DNA of 46,890 bases from Paludibacteraceae bacterium (GCA_017450435.1 JAFSTO010000002.1:1-46890), one strand, 5' to 3'; positions 22,426-31,523 are shown, counted from the first letter of the stretch. The notes: generated from the sequence alone by a model not told the origin. Program-made: numbers and translations.

Positions 22426-23163
22426 TCATTTATTCGTGTTCCAAATCTGCCATGCGGCTTGTGCTTGTCCATGCAGCATGCCAATGCCGTTTAAGGTGCG
22501 GCAACCGCGTTGCTTGCCTTCGTGAAGGAATGGGGTCTGCTCCGGATTGTATATGCAGTCAAACAAAAAATGTGCCGAGGTTAGCAGATGATACGGAAAA
22601 GGTGCTTTGTCGGCATCGTTTTGTGTCATACCGTACATTCCTAGCGGTGTACAATTAACAACAAGTGTATGTGTTTTCACCGTCTCAGGTGTGATGTCTG
22701 CGTATGTGATACCTCGTTCGGCACATCGGCTGACAAAGGTTGGCTGTATGCCTAACTGTTTCAGACCGCACGCCACCGCCTTAGCAGCTCCTCCGGTACC
22801 GAGAATCAGCGCTTTGTGGTCGGTGGGGAGAAGCATGGAACGCACCGATTCGCGGAAGCCGATGACGTCTGTGTTGTAGCCGTATGGTTTGCCGCCGCGA
22901 AAGGCGATGACATTGACAGCTCCAACTGACTCTGCCCCTTCGTCCAAACCGGCAAGATAGGGTCTGATGGTCTCCTTATATGGCATCGTAACGTTCATGC
23001 CGGCAAAATCAATTCGCTGAAGCAGAGCCGGAAACTCGTTAATATCATGCAGAGGGTAGAGCGAGTATTCTGCATTAATATGTTCATCGGCAAATTTCTT
23101 GTTAAAATAGTTTGCAGAGAACGATTGTTTGAGCGGGTAACCGATTATCCCAAAATGTCGCAT
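22426..23163 (-). CDS. aroE: Shikimate dehydrogenase
   Basis: A protein of 245 residues, the short form common in Bacteroidota (E. coli AroE has 272). Shikimate-binding residues are in GYPLKQSFSANYFN (about 8-21), the catalytic Lys in NVTMPYKETIRP (about 57-68), the conserved Asp in GYNTDVIGFRES (about 94-105), and the nucleotide loop is ILGTGGAAKAV (about 119-129). It reduces 3-dehydroshikimate with NADPH in aromatic amino acid synthesis. It sits inside an envelope/secretion operon, 13 bases from each neighbour. Confidence 0.93.
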   Translation of the reverse strand: MRHFGIIGYPLKQSFSANYFNKKFADEHINAEYSLYPLHDINEFPALLQRIDFAGMNVTMPYKETIRPYLAGLDEGAESVGAVNVIAFRGGKPYGYNTDVIGFRESVRSMLLPTDHKALILGTGGAAKAVACGLKQLGIQPTFVSRCAERGITYADITPETVKTHTLVVNCTPLGMYGMTQNDADKAPFPYHLLTSAHFLFDCIYNPEQTPFLHEGKQRGCRTLNGIGMLHGQAQAAWQIWNTNK

Positions 23164-23176
23164 TATGTATTTGTTG

Positions 23177-23713
23177 TTACAGGTTTGTGTAAATCTCCGT
23201 TGATAGTATCTGAGCAGCTTCTTCTACCGAGTTGATGTTCTGCAGCCGTGCGTCCATCGGGCACTGTCCGTCGCCTGTCCGGTTGATGATCATCGGTACT
23301 TCTTCACTAAAATACACCTCTATGCCGTTTGCTTGCAGCAACTCTTTCGCCGGAGTACAGATGATATTGGTAAACAACGCTTTAGCGCCTCCGGCGGCAA
23401 GTAGTGCTGCCGATGCTTTGCCTGTAATCTTATCCGCCACTACGGCACCCTTTAGACGCTCAGGCTGCTCGTTGAGAAGGGTGAGCAGGTCCTGAATACC
23501 ACGGTTGTCGTGGTGTGTTATCATGCCGTTGTTATAGACCAATAGGCTCAATCCGTTAGTGTTAAGAAGTTGTAGCATACCGTTGCCGTCAACGCTGTCA
23601 GTCTCACTTAGGTGAATGAATATGGAAGTATCCGTGTTTTCTTTGCCATGTTTCTGGCAACATGGTAAAGTGATTAGAAGCGTGGCAAGGAGTATATATG
23701 TAAGACGTTTCAT
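23177..23713 (-). CDS. Lipoprotein with a DUF1893 domain
   Basis: A protein of 178 residues. Residues 1-19 form a lipoprotein signal with Cys at LPCC. The rest fits DUF1893, a cytidine-deaminase-like fold: LSLLVYNNGMITHHDNRGIQDLLTLL (about 55-80), LKGAVVADKITGKASAALLAAGG (about 87-109) and a C-terminal IINRTGDGQCPMDARL (about 142-157). The GKAxA and NRxxxGxCPM(D/E) motifs are the family signature. Members are usually cytoplasmic and of unknown function, so the lipoprotein signal is a notable variant. It lies between the C1B peptidase and aroE in the same operon. Confidence 0.78.
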   Translation of the reverse strand: MKRLTYILLATLLITLPCCQKHGKENTDTSIFIHLSETDSVDGNGMLQLLNTNGLSLLVYNNGMITHHDNRGIQDLLTLLNEQPERLKGAVVADKITGKASAALLAAGGAKALFTNIICTPAKELLQANGIEVYFSEEVPMIINRTGDGQCPMDARLQNINSVEEAAQILSTEIYTNL

Positions 23714-23739
23714 AGCGTTTATGGAAGGCTGTCTTGTTA

Positions 23740-24957
23740 TTATATTCCGAGTTTTTTACGTATGTCTTTTGGTAAAGCGTCTTTGTGAACAAGCACATCG
23801 TTGGTCTTATATGCCATGAAGGCTCTTGAGATATACCAAATACCGTGATAGTCACTTCGCTCTGTTCCCCATGAGTTTTTTACCATGTAGTATTCTTTCC
23901 CGTTTTGGTCGGTAGCTGTGCCGAAAATCTGCATACCATGATCGTCTGTAGTCTCCCAGTTGTCGTAGGCTTGTTGCCTCATCTCTTGTGTTACGTCTAT
24001 TTCCGGCAAAGGTTTCTTTGTAAGTTCATCGCTTTTCTCTTTAGCTGAAAGTCCGAGCCAGTGTGCCATATCGCTGCCGGTGAGGTCTGCTCCGTGTTCG
24101 GCATCCGGACACACTCCAATGCCTTTACGAGTGAAACCATCTTCACTGACATCGGCTCCCCACGCGAGAGTGTAACCGTTTTTTATGGCGTTGTCAATGA
24201 TGCGCATCAAATCTTCCATAGGCACGTTGTACATCTGGTCCATGCGCCAGTTATCAGGTACTTCTAACGCAAAACGCTCGTAGAACGGATGATGAGTGTA
24301 GGAGGTGATGCTCACGTAGTCGGACTCTTTGAGACCGAGATATTCTACAAAACTGCGCGGGGTGTATGTCTTACCATTATAGACAAACTCTTCAGGACAC
24401 TTGCCCAAATAGTTGTCCCAAATAGCCTGAAATCCGTCTTTCCATACGGGACTGAGTTTCTTTATTCCGCTTGTGGTCAGAGCATTGAGATATGCTTTGC
24501 TGACAGCGTCCACCTCTTTGTGAACGGGCAGTGTGTCGGCTTCGCTCCATCCATATCGAATACCGGGCATAGCATCCTGCGGCACAAGACCGTAGTGCTC
24601 CATACAATAGATAACATCGTATGCGCTACCGCCTGCGGCATAGCTCGTTCCTTCACCATACTGACGGATGAAATATGTGGCGCGGTCAAGCATGGTCTTG
24701 CTTACAACGAACATCTCCGCAAAGTCAAGTGTTATACCCTTGGTGCGCAGAACTTCGCTCTCAAGAAAACCGAGGGTGGAGTATGCCCAGCAGGTACCCG
24801 AACGATTCTGGTCCTTGACAGGGGTGATGGCAACAGAATCGCGAGTGGTAAAATGCCATCCCTCAAGAGAATCAACGGCTGTTGTATCTATTGGAGTGGT
24901 TTGTGCCGTTGCGCATAGGCCGGCAAGAAGCATTGATAGAATAACGGTTTTTCTCAT
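23740..24957 (-). CDS. Secreted C1B cysteine peptidase (bleomycin hydrolase / PepC-like)
   Basis: A protein of 405 residues with a signal peptide (1-18). The active-site Cys is in VKDQNRSGTCWAYSTLGFLE (about 47-66), the catalytic His in TTDDHGMQIFG (about 336-346) and the Asn in MVKNSWGTERSDYHGIWY (about 356-373). The order and spacing match the C1B family, not papain. In Bacteroidota such exported aminopeptidase-C homologues are common; a periplasmic or surface peptidase role is inferred. The first 4 bases overlap the end of the upstream 450-residue protein gene. A peptidase beside secretion genes fits peptide use. Confidence 0.88.
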   Translation of the reverse strand: MRKTVILSMLLAGLCATAQTTPIDTTAVDSLEGWHFTTRDSVAITPVKDQNRSGTCWAYSTLGFLESEVLRTKGITLDFAEMFVVSKTMLDRATYFIRQYGEGTSYAAGGSAYDVIYCMEHYGLVPQDAMPGIRYGWSEADTLPVHKEVDAVSKAYLNALTTSGIKKLSPVWKDGFQAIWDNYLGKCPEEFVYNGKTYTPRSFVEYLGLKESDYVSITSYTHHPFYERFALEVPDNWRMDQMYNVPMEDLMRIIDNAIKNGYTLAWGADVSEDGFTRKGIGVCPDAEHGADLTGSDMAHWLGLSAKEKSDELTKKPLPEIDVTQEMRQQAYDNWETTDDHGMQIFGTATDQNGKEYYMVKNSWGTERSDYHGIWYISRAFMAYKTNDVLVHKDALPKDIRKKLGI

Positions 24958-26306
24958 TCTTGTGTTTGTATTTGTGTAAATGTTAATGAATCGTTGGTTA
25001 ATGTTGCTTGTATCTTACTGTTTATTTGCAAGGTAACGGGCGCGGTGACTGCATGTTGCAGCATGGTTTTCACATTCTTCCAAGCATTAGTGCGTTGATC
25101 ACTCAGGTTCGTAAGGTACGAACTAAGGTTGCTTGACAAGTTATTCAAGTTTTCTGATTCGGCAGAGTCAGGGAAGAAAGCCGACATAAAATCTGTGTAC
25201 CTCAGCCGAAGGTATTGCGCCGTATCAGGTGAGGCAAGAGTTTCGTAACGTTTGTCATCTGCTTCTGCATTGAATGTAGTAAGACGGTAGGCGAGTTGCA
25301 GACGAATAAGCCAATCAACTTCTTCTTTTTGCATCTCTTGTTGCAGGCGTTGTTCGGTTTGCTTGACCAACATAGTAAGATATTCAAGATGGAGGAAGTC
25401 AATCATTGGTGAGTGCTCATCGTATTTGTTTATAGTGTTGAGCAAGTGTCTGTTTTCCGGTTTTTCGTTTGGTGTGGCGGAAATGAGACTCTGATGTTCG
25501 TTATATAGCTCTTTACGCAGTTTGTTGACTGCTCGTTGTTGTGCATTAAACTCGTCCACCCAGCTGAGGTAATCCCACAGAACTACATTGTTCTGTAGAA
25601 AGTCGGTTGCCGTGAGCCCGTCAAGGCGATATAGCGATATCGGACGAGAACTGAAGACAGGGTCGTAATTTGCTATCGGACTTGTTTTCAATGATTGTTG
25701 GAAGTGTTTGATGTCGTCAGGTAGCATCATTGCCCTCTTGCGTAGTTCGGCAAGGGTTACTATATCGGTAGAGTCAAGCATGAGTTGAGCGCCCTTGATG
25801 CGGCGGAATTTGGATGCAAAACTTTCAAATAACACTTGGCAGGTGTCGTATCGGCTGACAAGTGTGGAGTAGGAGTTGTATAGAGTTTCTATGTTTTTTT
25901 TCTGCTGGCTGAGCGTATCCATTCTTGCGGTGAGCCAGGCTGTAAGCTGTTCTTCCGATATTTTGCCGTTCGTTGCTGCGAGTGGATACATGTCCGCTTT
26001 GATGTGGTCGTTCTTCAGAAAGACGCGACAGTTGCCATAGTAGAGCGAAGCGTTGTAGATCATGCGTTGTTTCTCTTGATAATCAGCAATGGAGTGCTCA
26101 TTCTGAAACAGGCGATAGTAGATATTCCCCAGCAGATAATAGGCATGAGGCTTCTTCGGATACCAACCTTGATATTCAGAGAGATTGTATAGCGCCTCAT
26201 AGTCTGACATCTCGTCAAGGTGCTGTATGATGTACTTATAGTTGGGCTGCGCCTGCATAGTCAGGACTATGAGCGAAAAGATGATGTATGAGATATATCG
26301 TTTCAT
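24954..26306 (-). CDS. Secreted protein of unknown function with TPR-like N-terminus
   Basis: A protein of 450 residues with a signal peptide (1-19). Residues 25-100 look like two TPR-type helix pairs (YEALYNLSEYQGWYPKKPHAYYLLGNIYYRLF). From about 125 to 360 the sequence is long, helical and charged with coiled-coil character (LSQQKKNIETLYNSYSTLVSR, EQRLQQEMQKEEVDW). The C-terminal 60 residues include VTLQINSKIQATL. I do not recognise the family. It sits between a PorE-like OmpA protein (4 bases upstream) and a C1B peptidase (overlapping 4 bases), so it is probably part of the same envelope complex or pathway. Confidence 0.7.
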   Translation of the reverse strand: MKRYISYIIFSLIVLTMQAQPNYKYIIQHLDEMSDYEALYNLSEYQGWYPKKPHAYYLLGNIYYRLFQNEHSIADYQEKQRMIYNASLYYGNCRVFLKNDHIKADMYPLAATNGKISEEQLTAWLTARMDTLSQQKKNIETLYNSYSTLVSRYDTCQVLFESFASKFRRIKGAQLMLDSTDIVTLAELRKRAMMLPDDIKHFQQSLKTSPIANYDPVFSSRPISLYRLDGLTATDFLQNNVVLWDYLSWVDEFNAQQRAVNKLRKELYNEHQSLISATPNEKPENRHLLNTINKYDEHSPMIDFLHLEYLTMLVKQTEQRLQQEMQKEEVDWLIRLQLAYRLTTFNAEADDKRYETLASPDTAQYLRLRYTDFMSAFFPDSAESENLNNLSSNLSSYLTNLSDQRTNAWKNVKTMLQHAVTAPVTLQINSKIQATLTNDSLTFTQIQTQE

Positions 26307-26310
26307 GCTG

Positions 26311-28089
26311 TTATAGGTCTAAGATGGTGAATTCTACCCGACGGTTGATTGCCCTGTTCTCGTCGGAGGTGTTAGGTACAAGAGGTTTGTTTTTACCGTA
26401 ACCTACGGTTTTGAGTTGTGCCGGATTCACTCCCTCTTGCTTAATAAGGTATTCAGCGGTAGCTTCGCCACGTTTCTTAGAGAGACGCAAGTTGTAGGCA
26501 TCGGAGCCAATATCATCTGTATGGGCGGATATCTCAATGTGAAGTGTGGGGTTTTGCCGGAGCAGTTCTGCCACTTGGTGAAGTTCAATATATGATTCTC
26601 CTTTTAGTAGGTAACTATTGAACTCGAACTCTATGTTGCGAAGTTGTACCACGGTCTCTTTTTGCAGAGGTGCAAGAGCAACTAAAACAGGATAAGGTTC
26701 TGACTGCTCGAAGGAAGGTAGGCTAATAAGTGTGTCTTTGTAAAGATACTTTTCCTTGTTCAGTTGGATGCTGTATTGTGTAGCACACTTCAGTGTCAGC
26801 ATTCTGCCTTGTTCGGGGACGTTCGTTTCTACCGGGTCTTCTTCCTGAGTGCGGTTGAAGAGCAGAACGTCGGCGTCAAGAGGCTCACCGTTGGTCGCAT
26901 CGGTGACCATGAGACGGACGGGAATCTTGCCGGCATGCATCTGTATGTCGATGTCGGTATCGGCAAAGCGGACGTCGCGACGGGTGTCAATGTAGAGCAA
27001 TGTGTCGGCGTATGCCGCTTGGCTGAAGTGTAAAGAGTATTTCTTACCGATATTCAGAGTAAGACTCCATGTGCCGTTAGCTTGCTTCTTAGCGGCATTG
27101 ATAAGTCTTATGTCGCTGTCTGTATCACGTAGTTCAATCGAGGGGTCAAGTTTGGACATGTTATCGGCATCGTAAGCGGAGATATTGAGTCTTAACTGCT
27201 TGGTTATTTGTGGTTGCCACTGTGCTAAGGTGTCGGATTGCAGACTGGTGGCGTCGAGTGTTATATACTCGTGGGAGTAGTCGTTCTGCCATGCGTCAAG
27301 ACGATATTTCCGTCCGGCTGTGAGGATGAGGTTGAAAACACCATCGTTGTTAATATTGTAATATGCGAGGCGCCTGAGTGTCAGCGCATCATATACATCT
27401 ATGTGTGCACTAACCGGTTTGCCGCTGATGACATCCGTTACTGTGCCGCTTATTGCCATAATGGGACGGCAGAGATTGTTCTCGTTCTGAATGTCGGCAG
27501 GTAGAGGCTGCGGAAGAGTCCAGTTATACTTGTCGATTTTGCGGATGAAATAGCGTATCTCTCCTTTCTTGTCGGCATCTCTGCCTGTGCTTGTGAAACA
27601 AAGTGTTATGTTGTCTTTCAAGATGACGGGCAACCTGTCATGACCATTGGATATGGGCATCTGCTGCGGCTGCTGCCAAGACCCGTCCGGGCGACGGGAA
27701 CTGGTGTAGAGGTTAGTGGCAAGAAACTCTTTCTTGCCGCTGCTGTGCCGCATCTCTTGCCTAATGAAGTAGAGGGTCTGACCATCGGAGGAGATGGTCG
27801 GTTCCCATTCGTTGTTCTCTGTCGAGAATTGTTGTTGTAATACCGGTTGCTGCCAACGCACACCGTTGAAGTCGCATGTGTAGAGGTCATGCACCTCGCG
27901 TGGCGATTTGCGCAGACTGAGCCACAGGGTCTTGCCGTCGTAGCTGAGTGATGCTCCTTCAATGCGGTAGCCTTGTTGTGCCAGGCGGACAATATGGGCA
28001 TCAGCTGCAGAGTTTCCTACCGATGGCAATGTCTGAGAATATACCGCAATGGGAAGTAGTAAACAAAGGTAAGCGAATAATTGTTTCAT
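26311..28089 (-). CDS. PorE-like OmpA-family protein with beta-propeller repeats
   Basis: A protein of 592 residues from ATG 28089, which gives the signal peptide MKQLFAYLCLLLPIAVYS. The order is PD40/WD40-like repeats (about 40-200: ASLSYDGKTLWLS, EPTISSDGQTLYFI), then a carboxypeptidase-regulatory-like domain (about 215-290, ISGTVTDVISGKPVSAHIDVYD). Two further Ig-like parts and a C-terminal OmpA peptidoglycan-binding domain follow (about 480-592: NIEFEFNSYLL, ISAHTDDIGSDAYNLRLSKKRGEA, NRRVEFTILDL). This combination is that of PorE of type IX secretion, except that I see no TPR domain here; the neighbour gene carries a TPR-like part. Anchoring of a complex to peptidoglycan is inferred. Confidence 0.75.
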   Translation of the reverse strand: MKQLFAYLCLLLPIAVYSQTLPSVGNSAADAHIVRLAQQGYRIEGASLSYDGKTLWLSLRKSPREVHDLYTCDFNGVRWQQPVLQQQFSTENNEWEPTISSDGQTLYFIRQEMRHSSGKKEFLATNLYTSSRRPDGSWQQPQQMPISNGHDRLPVILKDNITLCFTSTGRDADKKGEIRYFIRKIDKYNWTLPQPLPADIQNENNLCRPIMAISGTVTDVISGKPVSAHIDVYDALTLRRLAYYNINNDGVFNLILTAGRKYRLDAWQNDYSHEYITLDATSLQSDTLAQWQPQITKQLRLNISAYDADNMSKLDPSIELRDTDSDIRLINAAKKQANGTWSLTLNIGKKYSLHFSQAAYADTLLYIDTRRDVRFADTDIDIQMHAGKIPVRLMVTDATNGEPLDADVLLFNRTQEEDPVETNVPEQGRMLTLKCATQYSIQLNKEKYLYKDTLISLPSFEQSEPYPVLVALAPLQKETVVQLRNIEFEFNSYLLKGESYIELHQVAELLRQNPTLHIEISAHTDDIGSDAYNLRLSKKRGEATAEYLIKQEGVNPAQLKTVGYGKNKPLVPNTSDENRAINRRVEFTILDL

Positions 28090-28136
28090 ATAAATCATTG
28101 TGTAGTGAAGCCGAATCAAACCGTTGTTTGATAGCT

Positions 28137-29528
28137 TCATTTGGTTATTTCTCTATAGAACTCCACCACTGCCTCTATTCCTTTTTTGAACACTTCGATA
28201 TCCATTGATTCGTTAGGCGAGTGTATGGCGTTTTGCTCCAATCCGAATCCCATGAGGATAGTCTTCACTCCAAGTATTCGTTCAAACGATGCTATTATGG
28301 GAATGCTGCCTCCACGGCGTGCAGCAAGAGGTTTTTTGCCGAAGGCTTTTTCAAATCCTTTCTCTGCTGCTTTATATTCCGGCAAGTCTATTGGGCACAC
28401 ATATCCTTGTCCGCCGTGCATCGGTGTTACCGTGATGCTGACTGATGCCGGTGCAACAGAACATAAATATTCAACGAATGCTTTGGAAATCTTCTCATGG
28501 TTCTGGTTTGGCACCAGCCGGCAACTTACCTTGGCATACGCTTTGCTTGGAATGACCGTTTTGCTGCCTTCGCCGGTGTAGCCGCCCCATATACCACATA
28601 CGTCAAACGATGGCCGACAGGAGTTGCGCTCAAGGGTACTGTAACCCGTCTCGCCTTGAACGGCGTTGACGCCGATTTGACGCTTGTATTGCTCAAGATC
28701 GAACGGGATATGCGCAATCATCTCACGCTCGGCTTCAGGAATAGGAAGTACGTCGTCATAGAACCCGGGTATCTGTATCCTGCCATTGTTGTCTGTTACA
28801 TCTGCAAGCATTCGGCATAGTACGTTGATAGGATTGGCTACTGCTCCGCCAAAATGTCCGGAGTGCAAGTCTCTATTCGGACCGGTTACTTCCACTTGCC
28901 AATATGCCAGCCCGCGCAGACCGGTCGTGATGGAGGGAGTGTCCTTGCCTATCATTGATGTGTCGGAGACAAGAATGATGTCACAACCGAGCAACTGTTT
29001 ATGCTCTTCTAAGAAGGCATCCAGCGAGGGGGAACCTATTTCCTCTTCTCCTTCAAGAATGAACTTGACATTACAGCCTAACTCTCCGCTTCGTAGCATG
29101 TACTCGAACGCTTTGAGTTGTATCATGCTTTGCCCTTTGTCATCATCCGCCCCGCGTGCGTAGAGCCGTCCTTCGCGTATATTTGGCTCAAACGGACTGC
29201 TCTGCCATAGTTCTAACGGCTCCACAGGCATCACATCGTAGTGACCATAGACGAGAATGGTCTTCATAGGCAGACCGTTGGCTTTTGACGATTCAGATTG
29301 CGGACATGTGTACTCTGCATACACTATTGGATTACCGGCTGTCGGAACGATATCACAACGTTGCATACCTGCCTGTAAAAGCAGTTCGCGCCACCGCTCG
29401 GCACATAACAACATGTCGTGCCGGTGACTGTTTTCCGAAGAAATGGAAGGAATCCTGATAAGTGACGACCACTCTTCGATGATGCGAGGCATCTCCTGCT
29501 CTATGTACTTGCGTATTTCGATAGACAT
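28137..29528 (-). CDS. M20 family dipeptidase
   Basis: A protein of 463 residues from the ATG at 29528. Zinc-site motifs: LVYGHYDVMPVEP (about 92-104), RGADDDKGQ (about 125-133, bridging Asp), ILEGEEEIGSP (about 157-167), DTSM near 190, and the C-terminal His in EQNAIHSPNES (about 434-444). This is the carnosinase/dipeptidase-type M20A arrangement with an internal dimerisation domain. The protein has no signal peptide, so it is cytoplasmic. It is the first gene of the long minus-strand operon, starts from a consensus promoter at 29555-29585, and precedes the PorE-like gene by 47 bases. Confidence 0.9.
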   Translation of the reverse strand: MSIEIRKYIEQEMPRIIEEWSSLIRIPSISSENSHRHDMLLCAERWRELLLQAGMQRCDIVPTAGNPIVYAEYTCPQSESSKANGLPMKTILVYGHYDVMPVEPLELWQSSPFEPNIREGRLYARGADDDKGQSMIQLKAFEYMLRSGELGCNVKFILEGEEEIGSPSLDAFLEEHKQLLGCDIILVSDTSMIGKDTPSITTGLRGLAYWQVEVTGPNRDLHSGHFGGAVANPINVLCRMLADVTDNNGRIQIPGFYDDVLPIPEAEREMIAHIPFDLEQYKRQIGVNAVQGETGYSTLERNSCRPSFDVCGIWGGYTGEGSKTVIPSKAYAKVSCRLVPNQNHEKISKAFVEYLCSVAPASVSITVTPMHGGQGYVCPIDLPEYKAAEKGFEKAFGKKPLAARRGGSIPIIASFERILGVKTILMGFGLEQNAIHSPNESMDIEVFKKGIEAVVEFYREITK

Positions 29529-29554
29529 AACAAGCCTAAGTTTAGTTATTTTTG

Positions 29555-29633
29555 CAAAGGTACAAAAAAAAACGCCAATGCGCAAAGTATTTAACATTTT
29601 TTTTTGTCAGGTCGGGAAAATTTAGTAATTTTG
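29555..29633. promoter_or_regulatory. Divergent promoters for the M20 operon and the envelope operon
   Basis: Minus strand: TTG (plus 29583-29585), 20 bases, TACCTTTG (plus 29555-29562), reading into the M20 gene. Plus strand: TTTG 29603-29606, 19 bases, TAATTTTG 29626-29633, reading into the MBL-fold gene. The two sets are back to back, 17 bases apart. Confidence 0.75.
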
Positions 29634-29657
29634 CAATTTGAATTGCGTAACTGACAC

Positions 29658-30548
29658 TTGGATACAAAAGATATAATATTTCGTTGTTTTGCATCGGGGA
29701 GTAGCGGCAACTGCTACTACCTTGGTACCCGTCGTCGCGGCATATTGATTGATGCCGGCATCTCTGCGCGTACTATACATAAGAACCTGCAGGAGATGGG
29801 GCTTGGGTTTGAGAACCTTCTCGGCGTTCTTATTACTCACGACCACGCTGACCATATACGCGCAGTGGGAACGCTTGGGGAAAAGATACATTTGCCTATC
29901 TATGCAACGCAAACAATTCATCAGGGCATTGACCGCAATTATGGAGTAAGCGTCAAGTTACGTACTTCGCGGCGCTATTTTACCAAGGAGCAACCATTTG
30001 AGCTGGGGGTCAATAAAGATAACTTATTCGGTCAGCCGGATGACGAGCCGGTGTTTAAGATTAACACGTTCCCTGTTTCTCACGATTCGTCTGAGTGTGT
30101 GGGCTATGCTATAGAAGTGTCAGGGGAACACTTTGTTATCATAACTGATTGCGGAGAGCCGAATGAGACGATGGAGAAATATATACATTCTGCCCAGCAT
30201 CTCGTCATTGAGGCTAATCATGACGAACAGATGTTGCTGAACGGTCCGTATCCTACCTATCTGAAAGAGCGGATTTTGTCACCTCGCGGGCACCAGAGCA
30301 ATGTAACATGTTCGGAACTGCTGGCAAATAACTACACTCCTGAGTTAAGGCACGTGTTTCTTTGCCACCTGAGTGAGGAGAATAATGATCCGGTGCTGGC
30401 GTATAATACCGTCAAAGAGGGACTTGAGAGCGCCGGTGCTGAGTTGATAGATAGTCTTGAAGACGGGGAAATAGTGCCGCAAGGAAAGACGTATCTGCGG
30501 GCGTTGGATAGGTTGACGCCTTCTCCGATATATGTTTTTAAATGTTAA
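29658..30548 (+). CDS. MBL-fold metallo-hydrolase (WalJ/YycJ-like)
   Basis: A protein of 296 residues. The metal motif THDHADH is at about 59-65, with further ligands in FPVSHDSSE (about 138-146) and IITDCGEPNE (about 161-170). The N-terminal CFASGSSGNCYYLG (about 10-23) is typical of the YycJ/WalJ group. These are hydrolases, some shown to be DNA exonucleases; the natural substrate here is unknown. The start is a TTG at 29658: no ATG exists between the promoter and the conserved GSSGN. It heads a plus-strand run of eight genes. Confidence 0.83.
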   Translation: MDTKDIIFRCFASGSSGNCYYLGTRRRGILIDAGISARTIHKNLQEMGLGFENLLGVLITHDHADHIRAVGTLGEKIHLPIYATQTIHQGIDRNYGVSVKLRTSRRYFTKEQPFELGVNKDNLFGQPDDEPVFKINTFPVSHDSSECVGYAIEVSGEHFVIITDCGEPNETMEKYIHSAQHLVIEANHDEQMLLNGPYPTYLKERILSPRGHQSNVTCSELLANNYTPELRHVFLCHLSEENNDPVLAYNTVKEGLESAGAELIDSLEDGEIVPQGKTYLRALDRLTPSPIYVFKC

Positions 30549-30572
30549 TGTCAGGATATTAGATATATTGAT

Positions 30573-31310
30573 ATGGAACGCTTAGTAATCATACCTACTT
30601 ATAACGAGAAAGAAAACGTAGAGAGCATTATTCGTGCGGTGATGACGTTGCCAATCGACTTTCATGTGCTTATTATCGATGATGGTTCGCCTGACGGCAC
30701 TGCTGCTATTGTAAAGGAGTTGATGGCAAGCGAGTTCTCTGAGCGTTTGTTTATTATCGAACGTGCCGGTAAACAGGGGCTCGGAACTGCATATATAACC
30801 GGTTTCAAATGGGCAATAGAGCATGAGTATGATTATATCTTTGAGATGGATGCCGACTTCTCGCATAATCCTCAAGACCTGCTGAAGCTATACGATGCTT
30901 GCGTCAATGAAGGGGCAGACCTTGCTATAGGTAGCCGATATATAACCGGTGTGAATGTAGTGAACTGGCCGATGGGAAGGGTGCTGATGTCATATTGTGC
31001 ATCAATGTACGTCAGAACAGTACTCGGCGTTAATATACGTGACACAACGGCAGGCTTTGTATGCTACAGAAGACAAGTATTGGAAACAATAGAGTTGGAC
31101 AAGATTAGGTTCAAGGGGTATGCTTTCCAAATTGAGATGAAGTTCACTGCATACAAGTGCGGCTTTAAGATAAAAGAGGTGCCGATAATCTTCATCAATC
31201 GTATTCTTGGAACATCAAAGATGTCGGGTGGCATATTCTCCGAGGCGCTTTGGGGTGTGGTTAGACTGAAAATATCATCGTGGTTCCGCAAATATCCGCA
31301 AAAGAAGTAA
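30573..31310 (+). CDS. GT2 glycosyltransferase, dolichol-phosphate-mannose synthase type
   Basis: A protein of 245 residues. IPTYNEKENVE (about 6-16), IIDDGSPDGTA (about 33-43), MDADFSHNP (about 88-96, the DxD-type metal site), GSRYITG (about 115-121) and GTSKMSGG (near 218) are the DPM1 signature. It lacks the C-terminal membrane helices of larger relatives. It is expected to transfer a hexose from a nucleotide sugar to polyprenyl phosphate at the inner membrane face, supplying lipid-linked sugar for periplasmic glycosylation. It lies 24 bases after the MBL gene and 4 bases before the next small gene. Confidence 0.92.
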   Translation: MERLVIIPTYNEKENVESIIRAVMTLPIDFHVLIIDDGSPDGTAAIVKELMASEFSERLFIIERAGKQGLGTAYITGFKWAIEHEYDYIFEMDADFSHNPQDLLKLYDACVNEGADLAIGSRYITGVNVVNWPMGRVLMSYCASMYVRTVLGVNIRDTTAGFVCYRRQVLETIELDKIRFKGYAFQIEMKFTAYKCGFKIKEVPIIFINRILGTSKMSGGIFSEALWGVVRLKISSWFRKYPQKK

Positions 31311-31314
31311 AACA

Positions 31315-31515
31315 ATGCTGAAACTGATACTGATAAGTATAATTGCGCTATTATTGGCTGTTGCTTTATTGTCAGTGAGAATTCTGTTTGTGAAGAACGG
31401 ACGATTTCACTCTTTTCACATATCTGACAGTAAGGCTATGCGTGAGCGCGGTATTGGCTGTGTGCAATCGCAAGACAGAGAAGCACGCAAGAATAATTTG
31501 ATAAACAATAAATAA
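31315..31515 (+). CDS. Small single-pass membrane protein conserved in Bacteroidales
   Basis: A protein of 66 residues. Residues 3-25 form one membrane helix, followed by VKNGRFHSFHISDSKAMRERGIGCVQSQDREAR. I recall similar small Bacteroidales proteins with NGxFPxxHVSxNKALRxxGIxCxxxQDREA after a single helix. The conserved basic/His/Cys tail faces either the cytoplasm or the periplasm; the function is unknown. Its position 4 bases after the GT2 gene and 8 bases before the OmpH-like gene places it firmly in the envelope operon. Confidence 0.68.
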   Translation: MLKLILISIIALLLAVALLSVRILFVKNGRFHSFHISDSKAMRERGIGCVQSQDREARKNNLINNK

Positions 31516-31523
31516 CAGATACA

